A stretch of DNA of 9,514 nt, from assembly GCA_947464515.1 (NCBI GenBank), contig CANHXF010000050.1, positions 1-9,514 of the forward strand. Reading direction: 5' to 3'. Shown in pieces: positions 5,421-9,514 of the stretch. The DNA is from Flavobacteriales bacterium. Its GTDB lineage: Bacteria; Bacteroidota; Bacteroidia; NS11-12g; UBA955. A program made the translations under genes and the position numbers. Every line of letters starts with the position of its first letter. Within the stretch, counting starts at the first letter, position 1. Below the pieces are notes generated by a model, which made no database searches, was not told where the DNA came from, and was given only the letters and a program-made list of their open reading frames with translations.

Positions 5421-7238
5421 ATGAAAAAGATAAGTATTTCTCTCATTCTAAGCGTCTTAGTTGGCCTGTCTACGGCCACTGCGCAAACAATTGCTGATGG
5501 TCAGCGTTACACCCGAAACGAAGAATTTGAAAAAGCAGAACAGGTTTACAAAGATCTGATCGTGAAAAAGCCAAAAGTTGGCGATAATTACTACTGGGCT
5601 GGATTGAATTACTTGGCTAAAGGTGATTCAATGAGCGCCGTAAAAATGTTTAATGATGGTTTAGGTATTGCTCCAACCAATCCTTACAATTTAATCGGTA
5701 AGGGCCACATGGAATTGCGTAAGTTTAATACCCAAGGCGCTGATGTCTTTTTTGCTCAAGCATCGGCCGCTAAAAAGAAAATGAGACCAGTGATCAACAA
5801 AGAAATCGCTCGTGTTTATTTGATGGTGGAATTTGGAACCACCGAACAGCTCAAAGCCTACGCTTCTCGTGCCATCGACTACCTAAAAAATAGCAACAAC
5901 GATTTTGAAGCCAAAATTTTATTGGGCGATGCGATGTTGGTGCAAAATCCGACCAACTCATCAGATGCAATTCAGCAGTACATCGTAGCGAGTTATGATG
6001 CACCGGCCGATCCTAGACCGATTTTACGTCAAGCCAAAGTATATGCCCGCGCAAGTGCTTACCCCTTGTCGATTGCCAAATTGGACGAAGCCTTGGCCTT
6101 GGATGTCAACTTTGCACCCGCTTACCGTCAAAAAGCAGAAGTATTTTCTTTGATGAAAGAACGCGATTCTGCGGTGTATTTCTACGAAGAGTATCTGCGT
6201 AGAAACGATAACATTACCGCCCGTAAATTCTACGTACAAACCTTGTACTTGGGTGGTGATTTTGATCGTTGTATTTCAGAGGGAAACAAATTGCTCGCAG
6301 TGAAGAGTATCCCCAATATCTATGGTGTAATTGCTTACGCCATCGCAGAAAAAGACAAAGCAAAACGTCGTTTGATTGATTCTGCTTTGAATTACTATTT
6401 TTACAATTACGAACAGCAATATATCAAGCCTCAAGGTCGTGAATTGCAGAGCAGTGAGAAGTTCATCAAAGCCATTTTGATGTATCGTTCTGGTTTGGCT
6501 TCAGGTAACGATACCACCAAGCAAATGATGGCTGCATCGAGTTACTCTATTTTGTCGATGGTGTTGTCCGATACCGCCAAAACAAGCATCAAATCTTATC
6601 AGCGTATCCAAGATATGTATTTCAATGGTAAGAGCTACGAGCAAGCTTATGGCGTGTTGGAATTAAAGAGAAAGAAATTGGCCGGTGTGCTCAATTCTAG
6701 AGATCTCTATTTTGAAGGTCGTTGTTTGGCCGCGACCGGCAGAAATGCGGAAGCTTTGAAGATTTACCAAGAGTTGATTACCAACGACACCAACTATCTT
6801 ACTGGTTACTATTTGATAGCAACAACATGGGCTGGTTTGGATGCGAATGATTCTACTGGGAATGTGACTGCCGCCTTTGAACGTTGGATGGGTAAGTTGG
6901 ATTCTACGCAACGCGTAAAATTTGTGAACGATCGCGAAAATGCATACCGTAACATGGCCTTCTTCGCTCAAAAGCGCAAGGATTATGAAAAAGCGAGTTA
7001 TTACTACGGAAAAGTGATCGAAATACGTCCGGAAGACGAGGCGACGATTGCAGTGAAGAAACGCATCGACGATTATATGTTGAAGGTGAAAGCCAAAGCG
7101 AATAAGCCAAAACCAGCGGCGACACCGGCGGCAGCGGGAGCGACAACCGGTTCTGCAGCGAGTGGTACTTCTACTTCTGCACCAGCAAATACGGGTACGG
7201 CGGTGCCAGCAACTACCAACCCCGGCGGTGGTAAATAA
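5421..7238 (+). CDS. Periplasmic tetratricopeptide-repeat protein
   Basis: The 605-residue protein has a Sec signal peptide (MKKISISLILSVLVGLSTATAQ). I chose the ATG at 5421 over an in-frame TTG three codons earlier because MKK begins a standard signal sequence. The body is helical TPR-like repeats. Clear units include EEFEKAEQVYKDLI (34-47), GDSMSAVKMFNDGLGIAPTN (68-87), YPLSIAKLDEALALDVNFAP (214-233), GRNAEALKIYQELI (440-453) and KDYEKASYYYGKVIEIRPED (520-539). TPR arrays bind partner proteins, so this is probably a periplasmic scaffold. The last 50 or so residues are low-complexity Ala/Thr/Ser/Pro/Gly, likely disordered. It follows the PstS-like gene by 67 bp without a terminator between them, so the two are probably co-expressed. 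A strong terminator follows. The specific partner is unknown. Confidence 0.85.
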   Translation: MKKISISLILSVLVGLSTATAQTIADGQRYTRNEEFEKAEQVYKDLIVKKPKVGDNYYWAGLNYLAKGDSMSAVKMFNDGLGIAPTNPYNLIGKGHMELRKFNTQGADVFFAQASAAKKKMRPVINKEIARVYLMVEFGTTEQLKAYASRAIDYLKNSNNDFEAKILLGDAMLVQNPTNSSDAIQQYIVASYDAPADPRPILRQAKVYARASAYPLSIAKLDEALALDVNFAPAYRQKAEVFSLMKERDSAVYFYEEYLRRNDNITARKFYVQTLYLGGDFDRCISEGNKLLAVKSIPNIYGVIAYAIAEKDKAKRRLIDSALNYYFYNYEQQYIKPQGRELQSSEKFIKAILMYRSGLASGNDTTKQMMAASSYSILSMVLSDTAKTSIKSYQRIQDMYFNGKSYEQAYGVLELKRKKLAGVLNSRDLYFEGRCLAATGRNAEALKIYQELITNDTNYLTGYYLIATTWAGLDANDSTGNVTAAFERWMGKLDSTQRVKFVNDRENAYRNMAFFAQKRKDYEKASYYYGKVIEIRPEDEATIAVKKRIDDYMLKVKAKANKPKPAATPAAAGATTGSAASGTSTSAPANTGTAVPATTNPGGGK

Positions 7239-7259
7239 CTTTTAACTAAGATTTTTTTT

Positions 7260-7297
7260 AAATAAAGCCCCGATCTGCGATCGGGGCTTTATTTTTG
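7260..7297 (+). terminator. Rho-independent terminator of the TPR gene
   Basis: AAATAAAGCCCCGATC (7260-7275) pairs perfectly with GATCGGGGCTTTATTT (7279-7294), a 16-bp stem with loop TGC, then more T. It lies 21 nt after the TPR stop and ends the small-protein/PstS-like/TPR group. The right arm and T-tract overlap the -7 box of the protease gene. Confidence 0.9.
7290..7297 (+). promoter_or_regulatory. -7 promoter box (TATTTTTG) for the S8 protease
   Basis: TATTTTTG matches TAnnTTTG exactly and ends 4 nt before the ATG at 7302. The -33 position falls inside the GC-rich terminator stem, where no TTG is found. Transcription from this box would give a leaderless mRNA starting at about the ATG. 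The spacing is identical to that before the gene at 4228. Confidence 0.5.
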
Positions 7298-7301
7298 AAA
7301 T

Positions 7302-9095
7302 ATGCTGGGAAGAGAAATCGCTTTGGGTAGATTGATTATTGTCGTCAGTTTCCTTATGGTCTGGAGTTTGTCAGTAAATCTGATTCAAGCGCAGTCGCTT
7401 CAAAAACCCCATTCCATCCCGCCGCAATTATTTCCAGAGAGTTCTTCAGCCGCAATCGCATCGAACGTGATTCCCAATACATACTTGGTCCGCGTTTCAT
7501 CCTCGTGGATCAAATCAGTGTCACAGGAACCCTCCTTAGCTGACATTGGGACTATAGGGTCGCACCGCAATATTGAGGGTATCGGGATTTTTGATGCTGA
7601 TCGTTCAAGCCAGCTCAAATGTCAGGATGAATCCTTCGGACTGTATCGATTCGTGGGCAATGAATCCGCATTGATAGAGCTCAAAGCCAAAGCCAATAAG
7701 GCCGGCATACCATTTACCTACCAACCCGAACATTATATTCAACGCAGATCGCTCAAGCCCAACGATCCGTTATTGCCCGATCAACAATACCTAGATGTCA
7801 TTCAAATGCCCCTGGCCTGGGAACAAGGAATGGCGGGTGTAAATCGCTATGGCGATACGCTTGTTGTTGCGGTGGTCGATGATGGAATGGATACATCTCA
7901 TCCAGATTTGCGCGAGAATATTTGGGTGAATCGAAAGGAAATTCCTTGGAACGGCAAAGACGATGATAACAATGGTTACACCGATGATTATTGGGGTTGG
8001 AATGGCGGAGATAGTACGCCCGTAGTCTTTAATTCGGAATCCATTTTTTATGGCCATGGCACATCAGTAGCCGGCGTTTTGGGCGCAAGAGGAAACAATG
8101 GAATTGGTGTTTCGGGTGTGATTTGGCAAGTGAAAATGATGCCGCTGCTTTGTTATTCTACCAAGGGCGCCGACGGTGAAGTGGGGGTGGTGCGGAGTGT
8201 GCTTTACGCATATCGACAAAAAAAGAGATGGATAGAGTCCCAGGGCAAGGAAGGCGCGAATGTCGTTGCATTAAATATGTCGGTGGGTATTGATAAAACC
8301 TTTGCCTCTGAAACGCCCATTTGGTGTGCGATGTTTGATTCTTTGGCTTCAGTTGGGATCATGAGTGCGGGTGCCACGACCAACGGCGATATCAATGTTG
8401 AATTGGAAGGCGATATACCAAGTTTATGTCCGTCCGATGCGTTGATAGTGACTTCTAACGCTGGCTTAAACAAGCAATATGTGACTTCTGGATATGGAAC
8501 CAAGTCGGTGGACCTTTCGGCCCCTGGCGATGCTGTATTCACTGTGACGCCGCTGCAAAACAATCCTGGCTCTCCTTATATCAATGAATCTGGGACGTCG
8601 TTCGCTGCGCCGATGGTATCCGGTACCGTGGCATGGCTGAATTCCGTGGTTTGTAAACACTATCTGGATTTGATGTCGGTTAACTCTGACAGCGCAATCG
8701 GTTTAATGCGAAATTGGATTTTATCTTCGGTGGAGACCAATAGTTCCTTAAAGACGCGTTCGGTGACTGGCGGCGTGCTTCAGTGTTTTAACGCTTGGAA
8801 GAAAATGGATGCGTGGTGCATGTTGCATGAGCCGACGTATGGTGCTGACGATATCGTTTCTGCTAAACCCGTATTATTCCCGAATCCAAGTGTGGATCAA
8901 TCGTTTGAGTTGGCTTTTCCGATGTCGATGCCTGTGACCGTTTCGATTTACGATGCCAGCGGTAGGGTGGTTTGGGCTGGGGTAGCAAATACAAACGAAA
9001 AAATCGAATTGAACCGCAAGTTAACCTCGGGTTTGTACTACGTTGATGCGAAATTGGGGGGCAATTCTACCCGAATGACTTGGGTCGTGAATTAA
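7302..9095 (+). CDS. T9SS-exported subtilisin-like (S8) serine protease
   Basis: The 597-residue protein has a signal peptide (hydrophobic core about residues 11-25, cleavage near IQA-QS at 30), a propeptide-like region (to about 150), an S8 catalytic domain and a type A T9SS sorting domain (LFPNPS at 525-530 to the C-terminal VVN). The catalytic triad is visible: D193 in VVDDGMD, H252 in GHGTSVAGV and S433 in GTSFAAPMVSG. KDDDNNGYTDDYWGWN (219-234) is the Asp-rich loop common in bacterial S8 enzymes and probably binds calcium. The oxyanion-hole region reads SAGATTN (355-361) instead of the textbook AAGN. It is expected to be a secreted or surface endopeptidase used for nutrient scavenging or protein maturation; the substrate is unknown. 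The gene has its own promoter-like box, follows a terminator and converges on paaD with a 3-bp gap. Confidence 0.92.
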   Translation: MLGREIALGRLIIVVSFLMVWSLSVNLIQAQSLQKPHSIPPQLFPESSSAAIASNVIPNTYLVRVSSSWIKSVSQEPSLADIGTIGSHRNIEGIGIFDADRSSQLKCQDESFGLYRFVGNESALIELKAKANKAGIPFTYQPEHYIQRRSLKPNDPLLPDQQYLDVIQMPLAWEQGMAGVNRYGDTLVVAVVDDGMDTSHPDLRENIWVNRKEIPWNGKDDDNNGYTDDYWGWNGGDSTPVVFNSESIFYGHGTSVAGVLGARGNNGIGVSGVIWQVKMMPLLCYSTKGADGEVGVVRSVLYAYRQKKRWIESQGKEGANVVALNMSVGIDKTFASETPIWCAMFDSLASVGIMSAGATTNGDINVELEGDIPSLCPSDALIVTSNAGLNKQYVTSGYGTKSVDLSAPGDAVFTVTPLQNNPGSPYINESGTSFAAPMVSGTVAWLNSVVCKHYLDLMSVNSDSAIGLMRNWILSSVETNSSLKTRSVTGGVLQCFNAWKKMDAWCMLHEPTYGADDIVSAKPVLFPNPSVDQSFELAFPMSMPVTVSIYDASGRVVWAGVANTNEKIELNRKLTSGLYYVDAKLGGNSTRMTWVVN

Positions 9096-9098
9096 TCG

Positions 9099-9514
9099 TT
9101 ACGAAACGGGTTTAAACGCTTCAAAGGCATTCAGGCAGTTTTTGCAATAGTGCATACTCCGACAAAGGGTAGGTCCGAAAGGGGTCTGCATCTCTGTGTT
9201 GCGCGAATTGCAATAAGGACAAGGGGTGTCGCTCAGCACATCCAGTTCAATGTAGCCATCGTGTTTGGGTGGGGGCGCCAGTCCGTGTTGTTTGAGGGCG
9301 ATGAGCCCTTTTTCGGTAATCATGTTGGTGTTCCACTGTTTGTTGAACGTGGTTTTTACCTCGATGTGCGTATAGCCCGATTCCACGAGTTTGTCGTGCA
9401 CCATCTGCTCCATGATTCTCAGGGCCGGACAGCCGCTGAAGGTGGGTGTTAGTTCGATGATGGCGTGGCCGGGTTCAGGCGATTCGATACCCGTAACGAT
9501 GCCCAAATCCACAA
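9099..9514 (-). CDS. paaD: 1,2-phenylacetyl-CoA epoxidase subunit PaaD (partial, N-terminus missing)
   Basis: PaaD acts with the PaaABCE monooxygenase, which epoxidises phenylacetyl-CoA in the aerobic phenylacetate pathway. It belongs to the MIP18/DUF59 family and is thought to help iron-sulfur cluster assembly in the complex. The visible 138 or so residues start within the conserved segment VDLGIVTGIE and include the family motif TPTFSGCPALRIMEQM. They end in the PaaD-specific cysteine-rich tail with CPYC, LC and HYCKNC, a likely metal site. In full-length homologues about 20-30 residues precede DLG, so the true start lies right of the window; the GTG at 9512 is an internal valine. The partner genes (paaC, paaB, paaA) would be expected further right, upstream of this gene. 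Convergent with the protease gene, 3 bp apart, with no terminator in between. Confidence 0.93.
   Translation of the reverse strand, partial: VDLGIVTGIESPEPGHAIIELTPTFSGCPALRIMEQMVHDKLVESGYTHIEVKTTFNKQWNTNMITEKGLIALKQHGLAPPPKHDGYIELDVLSDTPCPYCNSRNTEMQTPFGPTLCRSMHYCKNCLNAFEAFKPVS

Noticed and set aside
8204..8563. 119-codon open frame on the - strand inside the protease gene
   Set aside because: It runs opposite the catalytic domain with intact active-site motifs on the + strand; no sign of real coding.
9150..9452. 100-codon open frame on the + strand opposite paaD
   Set aside because: PaaD motifs (GCPALRIMEQ, CPYC, CKNC) on the - strand are unmistakable, so this frame is a shadow.
1..9514. 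CRISPR array, insertion sequence, tRNA or prophage remnants
   Set aside because: No regularly spaced repeats, transposase-like frames, terminal inverted repeats or cloverleaf sequences were seen; genes fill nearly the whole window.

Overview
The window looks like ordinary chromosome from a member of the Bacteroidota, probably the Flavobacteriales/Sphingobacteriales side of the phylum. Three things point there. Two large secreted proteins end in type A type IX secretion (T9SS) sorting domains. Perfect TAnnTTTG -7 boxes sit directly before two start codons. Most genes lack a strong Shine-Dalgarno sequence. No mobile element, CRISPR array, rRNA or tRNA is visible, and every intergenic gap is under 100 bp. 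The exact genus cannot be read from the sequence.

Left part (1-2164): the 3' end of an unrecognised, probably exported protein on the + strand overlaps the 3' end of a convergent gene by 9 bp. That gene encodes a small PD-(D/E)XK, HsdR-N-like nuclease-domain protein on the - strand. It in turn is divergent, across only 20 bp, from holA, the delta subunit of the DNA polymerase III clamp loader.

Middle (2216-7238): a 642-residue T9SS-exported beta-propeller protein with three Asp boxes ends at a strong tandem hairpin/terminator. Next comes a compact group of a 67-aa two-helix membrane protein, an overlapping PstS-like substrate-binding lipoprotein and a large periplasmic TPR protein. The first two overlap by 17 bp. 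No phosphate ABC permease or ATPase is nearby, which fits the Bacteroidota arrangement where such a lipoprotein and TPR protein serve the cell envelope. The group ends at a second, near-perfect terminator.

Right part (7302-9514): a T9SS-exported subtilisin-like (S8) protease converges, with a 3-bp gap, on the 3' part of paaD, the iron-sulfur assembly-type subunit of the phenylacetyl-CoA epoxidase cluster. The rest of that cluster would lie to the right of the window.

The most notable non-coding pattern is that both terminators run directly into a TATTTTTG -7 box placed exactly 4 nt before the next ATG. This predicts leaderless mRNAs for the 67-aa protein and the protease, with one T-tract acting both as the upstream gene's terminator and as part of the downstream gene's promoter. 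I saw no clearly novel multi-gene system.
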